Assembly: GCF_900636385.1 (NCBI RefSeq)
Contig: NZ_LR134269.1
Coordinates: 1,054,001-1,118,000 of the forward strand
Length of the DNA: 64,000 bases
DNA from: Staphylococcus warneri
GTDB lineage: Bacteria > Bacillota > Bacilli > Staphylococcales > Staphylococcaceae
Direction of reading: 5' to 3'
Of the stretch, positions 39,832 to 48,679 are shown piece after piece (within the stretch, counting starts at the first letter, position 1; each line of letters begins with the position of its first letter). The translations under genes were made by a program, and so were the position numbers. The notes under the pieces were generated by a model, which saw only the letters and a program-made list of their open reading frames with translations, was not told where the DNA came from and did no database searches.

Positions 39832-42462
39832 GTGAATAAATTAGTATTAATTGATGGTAATAGTTTAAGTTTTAGAGCATTCTATGCTTTGCCATTACTT
39901 TCAAATAAGGCAGGCATACATACAAATGCAGTATATGGCTTTGCGATGTTACTAGAAAAAATTCTTAAAGAAGAACAACCTAATCACTTTTTAGTGGCGT
40001 TTGATGCAGGTAAAACAACTTTCAGACATTCTAAATATAGTGAATATAAAGGTGGCAGACAAAAGACACCACCTGAATTAAGTGAACAATTTCCATATAT
40101 TCGTCAATTATTAGATGCATATCACATAAAAAGATATGAATTAGAGAATTATGAAGCAGATGATATAATTGGTACTTTGAGTAGAGAAGCGGACAAAGCT
40201 GGGTTTGAAACTATCATTATTACAGGTGATAGAGATTTAACGCAACTCGCTACGGATCATGTCACAATTTACTATACTAAAAAAGGTGTAACAGATGTTG
40301 ATCATTATACACCTGAATTTATCGCAGAAAAATATAATGGATTAACACCAAATCAAATTATTGATATGAAAGGGTTAATGGGTGATACTTCTGATAATAT
40401 ACCAGGTGTAGCTGGCGTAGGTGAAAAAACAGCGATTAAATTACTAAATCAATTCAATACTGTAGAAGGTGTCTATGACAATATAGAAAGTGTTTCAGGT
40501 AAAAAGCTTAAAGAAAAGCTTGAAAATAGTAAAGATGATGCTTTAATGAGTAAAGATTTAGCTACTATTAATGTTGAAAGTCCAATCGAAGTTAAATTAG
40601 AAGATACTAAAATGGATGAGCACTTAGATGAAACTGAAAAAATTGAGCTCTTTAAAAAATTAGAGTTTAATCAGATATTAGCAGAAATAGATTCAGTAGA
40701 GGCAACACAAGAACAAAAAGATAAAACTTTTGAAGTTGAGTCGAATTTTGATCACATTAATTTTTCAGATTTAGATGAGGCAACCATTCATTTTGAACTA
40801 GAAGATAGTAATTATTTAAAAGACAATATATTAAAATTTGGACTTTATACTGGGGAACATCATGTTGTAATTAATGCAGATGAGATTAAGCAATTTTCAG
40901 ATTTAGTCAATTGGTTAGAAAACCCCAATACAGCCAAAACTGTTTATGATGCTAAGAAAACTTATGTTGTTTCACATAGACTAGATATCGATATTCAAAA
41001 CATCCAGTTTGATGTGATGTTGTCTAGTTATATCATCGATCCATCAAGAACGATTGACGATGTGAATTCAGTTGTTTCTTTATATGGACAACATTATGTG
41101 CAAGATAACGTGACTATTTATGGTAAGGGTAAAAAGCATCATGTACCAGAAGATGAGATCTTAAATAAGCATGTTGCATCAATAATTGAAGCGGTAAGTG
41201 AATCAAAAGCTGAAATGCAAAAACAGTTGAAAGAATATAACCAAGAATCATTATTAGCAGATTTAGAACTACCGTTAGCTGAAATATTAAGTGAGATGGA
41301 AGAGATTGGAATCTTTACTGATGTTAAAGATTTACAACAAATGGAGAAAGAGATACAAGAAAAGCTAGATGTTTTAATTAAAAATATTCACGAAGCTGCC
41401 GGTGAAGAATTTAACATCAATTCTCCAAAACAACTTGGCGTAGTGTTGTTTGAAACACTAGAATTACCTGTGATTAAAAAAACAAAAACGGGCTATTCTA
41501 CTGCTGTCGATGTATTGGAACAGTTACAAGGCCAACACCCAATTATTGATTATATTCTAGAATATCGCCAATTATCAAAATTACAATCTACTTATGTAGA
41601 AGGATTACAAAAAGTGATTAGTGATGATCATCGTATTCACACACGTTTTAACCAAACATTAGCGCAAACTGGTCGCTTATCAAGTGTTGATCCAAATTTA
41701 CAAAATATACCTATTCGTCTAGAAGAAGGTAGGAAAATTAGAAAAGCATTTAAGCCTACATCATCTGATAGTGTTATATTAAGTGCCGATTATTCTCAAA
41801 TTGAATTACGGGTTTTAGCTCATATTACTCAAGATGAAAGTATGAAAGAAGCATTTATTAATGGGCATGACATTCATACTGCTACTGCAATGAAGGTTTT
41901 CGATGTGGAAGCGGATGAAGTTGATAGTTTAATGCGTAGACAAGCGAAAGCAGTTAACTTTGGAATTGTGTATGGCATTAGTGATTATGGGTTAAGCCAA
42001 AGTTTAGGAATTACACGTAAAAAGGCGAAAGCATTTATTGATGATTATTTAGATAGTTTTCCAGGAGTCAAACAGTATATGTCAGATATTGTGAAAGATG
42101 CTAAAGCACAAGGTTTTGTAGAAACATTATTACATCGTCGTAGATATATTCCAGATATTACTAGTCGTAATTTTAATTTAAGAAGTTTTGCAGAAAGAAC
42201 GGCAATGAATACGCCAATTCAAGGTAGTGCGGCAGATATTATCAAATTAGCTATGGTGCAATTCAATAAGGAAGTACAACATACTGATTATCACGCGAAA
42301 CTATTATTACAAGTTCACGATGAATTAATCTTTGAAGTTCCAAAAGATGAAGTAGCATCGTTTAGTAAGTTTGTAGAAGAAATTATGGAGTCTGCATTAA
42401 AATTAGATGTGCCACTAAAAGTTGACTCAAGTTACGGTGCGACGTGGTATGATGCAAAATAA
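39832..42462 (+). CDS. polA: DNA polymerase I
   Basis: Fills gaps and removes RNA primers during replication and repair. The 876-residue protein has an N-terminal 5'-nuclease domain (LVLIDGNSLSFRAFYALP; NYEADDIIGTL; GDTSDNIPGV), a middle 3'-5' exonuclease-like domain from about residue 300 that lacks the catalytic DxE (HFELEDSNYLK instead), as in Bacillus enzymes, and the polymerase domain with SADYSQIELR (motif A), RRQAKAVNFGIVYG (O helix) and LQVHDELIFE (motif C). I use the GTG start at 39832, which has TGGAGGT at 39818-39824; an upstream in-frame start at 39814 precedes that site. It is followed by mutM and coaE at short gaps, a repair operon. Confidence 0.97.
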   Translation: MNKLVLIDGNSLSFRAFYALPLLSNKAGIHTNAVYGFAMLLEKILKEEQPNHFLVAFDAGKTTFRHSKYSEYKGGRQKTPPELSEQFPYIRQLLDAYHIKRYELENYEADDIIGTLSREADKAGFETIIITGDRDLTQLATDHVTIYYTKKGVTDVDHYTPEFIAEKYNGLTPNQIIDMKGLMGDTSDNIPGVAGVGEKTAIKLLNQFNTVEGVYDNIESVSGKKLKEKLENSKDDALMSKDLATINVESPIEVKLEDTKMDEHLDETEKIELFKKLEFNQILAEIDSVEATQEQKDKTFEVESNFDHINFSDLDEATIHFELEDSNYLKDNILKFGLYTGEHHVVINADEIKQFSDLVNWLENPNTAKTVYDAKKTYVVSHRLDIDIQNIQFDVMLSSYIIDPSRTIDDVNSVVSLYGQHYVQDNVTIYGKGKKHHVPEDEILNKHVASIIEAVSESKAEMQKQLKEYNQESLLADLELPLAEILSEMEEIGIFTDVKDLQQMEKEIQEKLDVLIKNIHEAAGEEFNINSPKQLGVVLFETLELPVIKKTKTGYSTAVDVLEQLQGQHPIIDYILEYRQLSKLQSTYVEGLQKVISDDHRIHTRFNQTLAQTGRLSSVDPNLQNIPIRLEEGRKIRKAFKPTSSDSVILSADYSQIELRVLAHITQDESMKEAFINGHDIHTATAMKVFDVEADEVDSLMRRQAKAVNFGIVYGISDYGLSQSLGITRKKAKAFIDDYLDSFPGVKQYMSDIVKDAKAQGFVETLLHRRRYIPDITSRNFNLRSFAERTAMNTPIQGSAADIIKLAMVQFNKEVQHTDYHAKLLLQVHDELIFEVPKDEVASFSKFVEEIMESALKLDVPLKVDSSYGATWYDAK

Positions 42463-42476
42463 AGGAAGGTTTGAAT

Positions 42477-43349
42477 ATGCCGGAATTACCAGAAGTAGAA
42501 CATGTTAAAAGAGGAATTGAACCATTTGCCGTAAATACTACTATTAATAAAATAACTTTTTCTGAAAATGTAAAAAAAGGTAAAGAAGATGGACGAGAGA
42601 CGATTATCAAAGGAATGACACTCGAAAGTTTTCGACGCTTAACAGAAGGCTATACAATTAACCAAATAGAGCGAAGAAGTAAATATATTGTATTTTATAT
42701 TAATCGTGATGCAGAGCAACGTATTTTAATTAGTCATTTAGGTATGGCAGGTGGTTTCTTCGTTGTTAATCATTTAGAAGAGATTAATGTGCCTAATTAT
42801 CGTAAACATTGGCAAGTTATTTTTGAATTAGATAATGGAAAAAAATTAATCTATTCAGATATTCGTCGCTTTGGGGAAATTAGAAATGTGAGTAGTTTTG
42901 ATTCATATCCTTCATTTTTGAGCATAGCTCCGGAACCCTTTGACGAAGAAGCACTGCAACATTTTTTAGATTGTACGAATAAAAAGAATTATTCTAAAAA
43001 ACCGATTAAACAAGTGATTTTAGATCATAAAGTTATATCTGGCTGTGGAAACATTTATGCATGTGAAGCGCTATTTAGAGCAGGTATTTTACCTAATAGA
43101 CTAACACAAGAATTATCAAATCAAGAAAAAGAAATGGTGTTTTATCATGTTCGATCTGTATTAAATGAGGGTATTAAATACGGAGGAACTAGCATTTCCG
43201 ATTATCGTCATGCTGATGGTAAAACAGGGGAAATGCAGTTACATCTGAATGTATATAAACAAAAATATTGCAAGGTATGTGGGCACTCAATTGAAACTCA
43301 AGTCATCGCATCTAGAAATAGTCACTATTGCCCGACTTGTCAGAAATAA
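42477..43349 (+). CDS. mutM: Formamidopyrimidine-DNA glycosylase
   Basis: Base excision repair enzyme that removes 8-oxoguanine and ring-opened purines and cuts the abasic site. The 290-residue protein starts MPELPEVEHVKRGIEP; Pro2 becomes the catalytic N-terminus after Met removal and Glu3 is essential in the family, so the ATG at 42477 must be the start (GGAAGGT at 42464-42470). It has the conserved LGMAGG loop, the helix-two-turn-helix segment VISGCGNIYACEALF, and a C-terminal four-Cys zinc finger (CKVC and CPTC). It follows polA by 14 bases and precedes coaE by 15. Confidence 0.97.
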   Translation: MPELPEVEHVKRGIEPFAVNTTINKITFSENVKKGKEDGRETIIKGMTLESFRRLTEGYTINQIERRSKYIVFYINRDAEQRILISHLGMAGGFFVVNHLEEINVPNYRKHWQVIFELDNGKKLIYSDIRRFGEIRNVSSFDSYPSFLSIAPEPFDEEALQHFLDCTNKKNYSKKPIKQVILDHKVISGCGNIYACEALFRAGILPNRLTQELSNQEKEMVFYHVRSVLNEGIKYGGTSISDYRHADGKTGEMQLHLNVYKQKYCKVCGHSIETQVIASRNSHYCPTCQK

Positions 43350-43364
43350 AGGAAGCGTGAAAAT

Positions 43365-43967
43365 ATGTCAAAAGTAATAGGACTTACTGGTGGTATCGCA
43401 TCAGGTAAATCAACTGTATCTGAATTGTTAACTGCATTTGGTTTTAAAGTAGTAGATGCTGATACAGCTGCAAGAGAAGCAGTTGCTAAAGGAACACCAG
43501 GTATAGAGAAAGTAAGAGAAGTTTTTGGCGATGAAGCTATTGATGAAAATGGTGAGATGGACAGAAAATATATGGGTGATTTAGTATTTAATTATCCAGG
43601 TGAACGTATTAAGTTAAATGAAATAGTCCATCCTATAGTTAGAGAAATAATGGAAGAAAAGAAGCAACAATTTTTAAAAGAAGGCCATAATGTTATTATG
43701 GATATTCCTCTTTTATATGAAAATGAATTGCAAGATACTGTTGATGAAGTATGGCTTGTTTACACATCAGAAAGTATTCAAATCGATCGTTTAATGGAAA
43801 GAAATGATTTAACTCAAGAGGAAGCAAAAGCAAGAGTATATAGCCAAATATCTATTGATAAGAAAAGTAGAATGGCAGATCATGTGATTGATAATCTTGG
43901 AGATAAACTAGAACTAAAGCAAAATTTAGAACGGTTGCTTAGTGAAAAAGGTTTTATCGAGAAATAA
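43365..43967 (+). CDS. coaE: Dephospho-CoA kinase
   Basis: Last step of coenzyme A synthesis, phosphorylating the 3' hydroxyl of dephospho-CoA. The 200-residue P-loop kinase has [12 protein letters not shown] at residues 6-17, [12 protein letters not shown] next to it, the DIPLLYEN substrate segment and the RMERNDLT-like lid arginines (DRLMERND). It is the third gene of the polA-mutM-coaE unit and ends at a terminator. Confidence 0.97.
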   Translation: MSKVIGLTGGIASGKSTVSELLTAFGFKVVDADTAAREAVAKGTPGIEKVREVFGDEAIDENGEMDRKYMGDLVFNYPGERIKLNEIVHPIVREIMEEKKQQFLKEGHNVIMDIPLLYENELQDTVDEVWLVYTSESIQIDRLMERNDLTQEEAKARVYSQISIDKKSRMADHVIDNLGDKLELKQNLERLLSEKGFIEK

Positions 43968-43987
43968 TTCAAAAAGAGATTTTTATT

Positions 43988-44023
43988 AACCCTGAGACAT
44001 TAATAAATGCCTTAGGGTTTTAT
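43988..44023 (+). terminator. Terminator of polA-mutM-coaE
   Basis: AACCCTGAG-ACAT (43988-44000) pairs with ATG-CCTTAGGGTT (44007-44019), with one mismatch, followed by TTTAT. Confidence 0.75.
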
Positions 44024-44141
44024 TATGTGAATACTTACTTTAGAAATTTTCTGTTTTTTTAGTTTTGATAATCTTAAATTCATTGTTATTTAATAACTAA
44101 TTCTTATTAAGTTTGATTAAAATTTGTATTTGTAAAGTTTT

Positions 44142-44155
44142 GGTAAACGCTTTCA
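44142..44155 (+). promoter_or_regulatory. cre site (CcpA) over the gapB promoter
   Basis: GGTAAACGCTTTCA matches the cre consensus at 13 of 14 positions. It overlaps the likely -35 region (TTTCAA, 44151-44156) of a promoter with -10 TATACT (44173-44178), a placement that predicts repression in glucose. Confidence 0.65.
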
Positions 44156-44226
44156 AATGTAATTTATTATGTTATACTAATGCCATAAAGTATAACATAT
44201 AAATTAATGGTCAAGGGGTGCTTTAA

Positions 44227-45252
44227 ATGACAACGAATATAGCAATTAACGGTATGGGTAGAATAGGTAGAATGGTATTAAGAATTGCATTGAAAAATGA
44301 AAACTTAAGCGTAAAGGCAATTAATGCAAGTTACCCTCCAGAAACAATTGCACATCTTATCAATTATGATACAACTCATGGTAAGTACGATGAGAAGGTA
44401 GAAGCCATTGAAAATGGCATTCGTTATAAAAACCAAGATATCAAATTAGTTTCTGATAGAAATCCTGAAAACTTACCTTGGAAAGAACTTGATATAGATG
44501 TTGTCATCGAAGCAACTGGTAAATTCAATCATGGTGATAAAGCTATTGCACATATCAACGCAGGTGCAAAAAAAGTATTATTAACAGGTCCATCTAAAGG
44601 TGGCCATGTTCAAATGATTGTGAAAGGTGTCAATGATGATAAATTAGATGTTAATAAATTCGATATTTTCAGTAATGCATCATGTACAACTAACTGTATT
44701 GGCCCAGTTGCAAAAGTATTAAATGATGAATTTGGTATCGTGAACGGTCTGATGACTACAGTACACGCAATTACTAATGACCAAAAGAATATTGATAATC
44801 CGCATAAAGATTTGCGTAGAGCACGTTCATGTAATGAAAGTATTATTCCGACATCTACAGGCGCAGCTAAAGCATTAAAAGAAGTGCTACCTGAAGTAGA
44901 AGGTAAATTACATGGAATGGCATTAAGAGTACCAACTAAAAACGTTTCTCTTGTAGACTTAGTAGTAGATTTAGAACAAAATGTAACAGCTGATCAAATT
45001 AATGACGCTTTCAAAAATGCAAATTTAGATGGTGTATTGGATGTAGAAAGTGAACCACTTGTTTCAGTAGATTTTAATACAAATCCTAATTCTGCAGTAA
45101 TTGATGCACAATCAACAATGGTTATGGGCGATAATAAAGTTAAAGTAATCGCTTGGTATGATAATGAATGGGGATATTCAAATAGAGTTGTTGAAGTAGC
45201 AGAGCAAATTGGTAAGTTGATAGAATCTCATAAAACAGTAGAAGCTGTGTAA
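44227..45252 (+). CDS. gapB: Glyceraldehyde-3-phosphate dehydrogenase, gluconeogenic type
   Basis: Runs the reaction from 1,3-bisphosphoglycerate to glyceraldehyde-3-phosphate in gluconeogenesis. The 341-residue protein has the Rossmann motif INGMGRIGRMVLR and the catalytic Cys153 in SNASCTTNCIGP. After the second strand it reads INASYPP in place of the usual Asp-containing sequence, which fits NADP preference and GapB/GapA2 rather than glycolytic GapA. It stands alone with its own promoter; the ATG follows AAGGGGTG. A cre site over the -35 region predicts CcpA repression. Confidence 0.94.
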   Translation: MTTNIAINGMGRIGRMVLRIALKNENLSVKAINASYPPETIAHLINYDTTHGKYDEKVEAIENGIRYKNQDIKLVSDRNPENLPWKELDIDVVIEATGKFNHGDKAIAHINAGAKKVLLTGPSKGGHVQMIVKGVNDDKLDVNKFDIFSNASCTTNCIGPVAKVLNDEFGIVNGLMTTVHAITNDQKNIDNPHKDLRRARSCNESIIPTSTGAAKALKEVLPEVEGKLHGMALRVPTKNVSLVDLVVDLEQNVTADQINDAFKNANLDGVLDVESEPLVSVDFNTNPNSAVIDAQSTMVMGDNKVKVIAWYDNEWGYSNRVVEVAEQIGKLIESHKTVEAV

Positions 45253-45268
45253 AATTAATTTTTAAGAG

Positions 45269-45314
45269 ACTGTCAGTCTAATCTTTAATATGAAGGTTAG
45301 ATTGGCAGTTTTTT
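45269..45314 (+). terminator. Terminator of gapB
   Basis: A 17-bp imperfect stem, 45269-45285 with 45293-45309 (several G-T pairs), is followed by a T run. Confidence 0.85.
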
Positions 45315-45537
45315 GTTCAAAATAAAATGTAGATGCCAAAGTTATCTAGAAATTAAATAGAAAAAAGTTGACTTTAACATCATTTTTGAAAATGTCACAT
45401 TTTTTATTTAGGTTGTTATATTTAATGATATAAATTAGTTTACACTTTTAGACATATAATTTAAAAGGTGCTTTCTTTTGTAACGTGTGAATTTATAGTA
45501 TAATTGAGCATAATCTAAATAGAAAAGGGTGACAATC

Positions 45538-46008
45538 ATGAAATGCCCAAAATGTAATTCAACACATTCAAGAGTAGTAGATTCACGTCATGCAGAAGAT
45601 GCGAACGCGATTCGTCGAAGAAGAGAATGTGAAAATTGTGGTACAAGGTTTACAACATTCGAACATATAGAAGTGAGTCCATTAATAGTAGTGAAAAAGG
45701 ATGGAACTAGAGAACAATTTTTAAGAGAAAAAATCTTGAATGGATTAGTTAGATCATGTGAAAAACGTCCAGTGAGATATCAACAACTAGAGGATATAAC
45801 TAATAAAGTGGAGTGGCAATTAAGAGATGAGGGGCATACTGAGATTTCATCTAGAGAAATTGGAGAACATGTAATGAACTTATTAATGCATGTAGATCAA
45901 GTTTCTTATGTTCGCTTTGCCTCTGTTTATAAAGAGTTTAAAGATATTGACCAACTGTTAGCTTCAATGCAAGGTATTCTGAATGATAATAAACGGAGTG
46001 ATTTATAA
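45538..46008 (+). CDS. nrdR: Transcriptional repressor NrdR
   Basis: Zinc-finger ATP-cone repressor of ribonucleotide reductase genes. The 156-residue protein has a zinc ribbon with Cys3, Cys6, Cys31 and Cys34 (MKCPKC and CENCGTRF) and an ATP-cone domain from about residue 48 ([14 protein letters not shown]). I start at the ATG at 45538 because the zinc ribbon must sit at the very N-terminus; the GTG at 45529 lies in the ribosome site AAAAGGGTG. A TATAAT is at 45499-45504. It heads the nrdR-dnaB-dnaI unit, with no gap before dnaB. Confidence 0.97.
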   Translation: MKCPKCNSTHSRVVDSRHAEDANAIRRRRECENCGTRFTTFEHIEVSPLIVVKKDGTREQFLREKILNGLVRSCEKRPVRYQQLEDITNKVEWQLRDEGHTEISSREIGEHVMNLLMHVDQVSYVRFASVYKEFKDIDQLLASMQGILNDNKRSDL

Positions 46009-47391
46009 ATGGGGTTAAATTCCTTTGAATTAGGTTTAAGACCACAAGATAGTTTTGAAGTGATTCAAGATTTTTATTTAAATTCACAGCATCTTGAAAT
46101 ATTAAATCGACTGTTTACACCTTTAATTGGGCCTCAAGCAATTGGTTTATATCACTTTATGCATCAATTTTCAAATGATGTTGAGCAACCACTCACCCAT
46201 TATGTCATTATGAATGAACTTAAAGAAAATTTAATCGACTTTAGAAATCAAATGGATTTATTAGAAGCCATTGGTTTGATGAAATCATTTGTAAAACATG
46301 ATGAACAACAAACACATTTTATATATCAATTGATTCAACCTCCGTCACCATCTCAATTTTTCAATGATCCTATGTTATCTGTATTTTTATATAGTGAAGT
46401 TGATAAAAAAAGATATCAGGTTCTAAAGAAACATTTTGAACAAACTTTTAGAGATTTATCACAGTATCAGCAAACAACCAGAAAGTTTACAGATGTCTTT
46501 AAAGTACCCAATAGAATATTAGATATCGATACACAAAATATACCTAAAGCGAGTGAATATCAAGGATTGGATTTATCTAATGAATCTTTTGATTTTGATA
46601 TGTTGAAACAGATGTTACATAACCATTTCATCTCAAATGAAATAGTGACAAAGGATGCTAAAAGTCTAATTGTTCAACTCGCAACTTTATATGGTTTAAC
46701 GGCTGATGCGATGAAACATATTATATTGAATTCAATTACAAGTGCGCAGCAATTATCTTTTGAAGAGATGCGTAAACAGGCACGTTCTTATTATTTAATA
46801 GAACATGAAAATCAATTACCTAAGTTAGAATTGAATAAAAACATTAAACACAGTGACATTTCGACCCAAAATAATGAAATTCCTGATCCTGAAAATGACA
46901 CGGAACAATGGCTTCAACTGTTAGAACAGACGAGTCCGATTGATATGTTAGCATCTTGGTCTGAATCAGAACCAACATTATCTCAAAAAAATATGATTGA
47001 AGAATTAATTCATAGAGAAAAAATGAACTTCGGTGTTATTAACATCTTATTACAATTTGTTATGCTTAAAGAAGATATGAAATTACCCAAATCTTATATT
47101 TTTGAAATTGCTTCAAATTGGAAAAAGAAAGGTATAACAACGGCTAAGCAAGCTTATGAATATGCCTTGAAAGTTAATCAACCTAAACCATCAAACGAGA
47201 ATAAATCACAATCATATCAAGGCTATAATCGTAAAAGTAAATTGGTTTCTAGGGAGAAAACGCCTAAATGGTTAGAAGAAAGAGATAATCCAAACGCTAC
47301 AGCACTTTCAAAAGATGAAAAAGACGATCAATTTGAAAAGGATAGACAAGCATTCTTAGAACAATTAAATAAAGATTGGGAGGAGGATTAG
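46009..47391 (+). CDS. dnaB: Replication initiation and membrane attachment protein DnaB
   Basis: Firmicute primosome protein (not the E. coli helicase of the same name) that helps load the replicative helicase at origins with DnaD and DnaI. The 460-residue protein is mostly helical with an N-terminal winged-helix-like DDBH1 region (LEILNRLFTPLIGPQAIGLY) and a C-terminal DDBH2 region around residues 310-380 ending near the YEYALKVN segment, followed by a polar, disordered tail. The ATG directly follows the nrdR stop, and GGAGTG lies within nrdR. dnaI follows without a gap. Confidence 0.95.
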   Translation: MGLNSFELGLRPQDSFEVIQDFYLNSQHLEILNRLFTPLIGPQAIGLYHFMHQFSNDVEQPLTHYVIMNELKENLIDFRNQMDLLEAIGLMKSFVKHDEQQTHFIYQLIQPPSPSQFFNDPMLSVFLYSEVDKKRYQVLKKHFEQTFRDLSQYQQTTRKFTDVFKVPNRILDIDTQNIPKASEYQGLDLSNESFDFDMLKQMLHNHFISNEIVTKDAKSLIVQLATLYGLTADAMKHIILNSITSAQQLSFEEMRKQARSYYLIEHENQLPKLELNKNIKHSDISTQNNEIPDPENDTEQWLQLLEQTSPIDMLASWSESEPTLSQKNMIEELIHREKMNFGVINILLQFVMLKEDMKLPKSYIFEIASNWKKKGITTAKQAYEYALKVNQPKPSNENKSQSYQGYNRKSKLVSREKTPKWLEERDNPNATALSKDEKDDQFEKDRQAFLEQLNKDWEED

Positions 47392-48312
47392 ATGGAAAGC
47401 TTTAAGAATATTGTAGGTTCAAATAAAGATTTCGAAAAGAGAATTGCTAAAATACGTCAACAGGTTGTAAATGATCCTGATGTGAAGCAATTTTTAAATG
47501 AACACCAATCAGAACTAACCAATGCTATGATTGATGAAGACTTAAACGTCCTACAAGAATATAAAGACCAACAAAAGCACTATGATGGGCATAATTATAA
47601 TGAGTGTCCTAACTTTGTTAAAGGTCATGTGCCAGAATTATATATTGAAAACGAACGCATTAAAATTCGCTATTTGCCATGTCCATGTAAAGTAAAATAT
47701 GATGAAGAAAGACTTAATTCTCAATTGATTACATCACATCATATGCAGAGAGATACCTTAAATGCAAAAATTAAAGATATTTATACTACTGGACGAAATC
47801 GTTTGGATATTGCAATGCAAGTTAATGATATATGCAAAAAGTTAATTAATGGTGAAAATGTCAAAGGGCTTTATCTGTATGGACCTTTTGGTACTGGAAA
47901 GTCATTTATTTTAGGTGCTATAGCAAATCAACTTAAAGCTAAAAAAGTGCCATCTACAATAGTTTATCTTCCCGAATACATTCGTACACTAAAAGGTGGG
48001 TTTAAAGATGGTAGTTACGAAAGAAAACTACAAAGAATTAGAGAAGCCAACATATTAATGTTAGATGATATCGGTGCAGAAGAAGTAACGCCGTGGGTTA
48101 GAGATGAAGTTATTGGGCCTTTATTGCATTACAGAATGATTCATGAATTACCCACTTTCTTTACTTCAAATTTAAGTTATGATGAATTAGAACATCATTT
48201 ATCAATGACACGTGAAGGCGCAGAAAAAACAAAAGCGGCTAGAATTATTGAACGCATTAAAACATTATCCACACCTTATTTCTTGAAAGGTGAAAACTTT
48301 AGAAACAATTGA
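47392..48312 (+). CDS. dnaI: Primosomal protein DnaI (helicase loader)
   Basis: AAA+ ATPase that loads the replicative helicase. The 306-residue protein has an N-terminal helicase-binding and zinc-type region with Cys72, Cys97 and Cys99, and an ATPase domain with Walker A GPFGTGKS at 164-171, Walker B ILMLDDIGAE and a sensor I region FFTSNLSYDELE. An arginine-finger segment RIIERIKTLS lies near the end. The ATG immediately follows the dnaB stop and has GGAGGAGG. The thrS leader promoter overlaps its 3' end. Confidence 0.95.
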   Translation: MESFKNIVGSNKDFEKRIAKIRQQVVNDPDVKQFLNEHQSELTNAMIDEDLNVLQEYKDQQKHYDGHNYNECPNFVKGHVPELYIENERIKIRYLPCPCKVKYDEERLNSQLITSHHMQRDTLNAKIKDIYTTGRNRLDIAMQVNDICKKLINGENVKGLYLYGPFGTGKSFILGAIANQLKAKKVPSTIVYLPEYIRTLKGGFKDGSYERKLQRIREANILMLDDIGAEEVTPWVRDEVIGPLLHYRMIHELPTFFTSNLSYDELEHHLSMTREGAEKTKAARIIERIKTLSTPYFLKGENFRNN

Positions 48313-48336
48313 TATTTTCATAAAATGTTGTATAAT
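48309..48336 (+). promoter_or_regulatory. Promoter of the thrS leader
   Basis: TTGATA (48309-48314) and TATAAT (48331-48336) with a 16-base spacer; the -35 overlaps the dnaI stop codon. Confidence 0.8.
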
Positions 48337-48349
48337 AGAATCAAATCTA

Positions 48350-48603
48350 AATCGTTGAAACTGTTGAAGACATGATAATTTAATCACTGTTACACAGAAA
48401 GCCGTTGATTGATGAGAATACGGTTAATATATTAAATTATTACTACTTTAATGCATGGTATTTGTAATGAATACTCGGCTCAAGACCGTTATCTTATGTA
48501 GAGAAGTCGTTAAATAACTTATTTTTAAATGAGTAAGGTTTTAACGCTTAACTAGGGTGGTACCACGACAATCTCGTCCCTGATTCAGGGGCGGGATTTT
48601 TTT
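48350..48603 (+). ncRNA. T-box leader (tRNA-Thr sensing) of thrS
   Basis: The leader carries the hallmark T-box AGGGTGGTACCACG at 48554-48567, followed by a GC-rich terminator (48571-48580 with 48588-48597) and a T run. Upstream, the CAGAAAGCCGT...ACGGTTAAT segment (about 48395-48428) looks like the Stem I apical region. Uncharged tRNA-Thr should pair with the specifier and the T-box and allow read-through. An ACTACT sequence at 48442-48447 is a possible specifier site (ACU), which I cannot fix without a covariance fold. Confidence 0.9.
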
Positions 48604-48679
48604 ATTTTCTCTACACTTTTACATTGATTTTTATTCAATAAGTCAACGATATGATTTTTATAATTTAGGAGGTAATAGT

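Noticed and set aside
40700..41250. Loss of the catalytic 3'-5' exonuclease residues in PolA as a strain defect
   Set aside because: Gram-positive Pol I enzymes of this group usually lack these residues, so it is a family trait.
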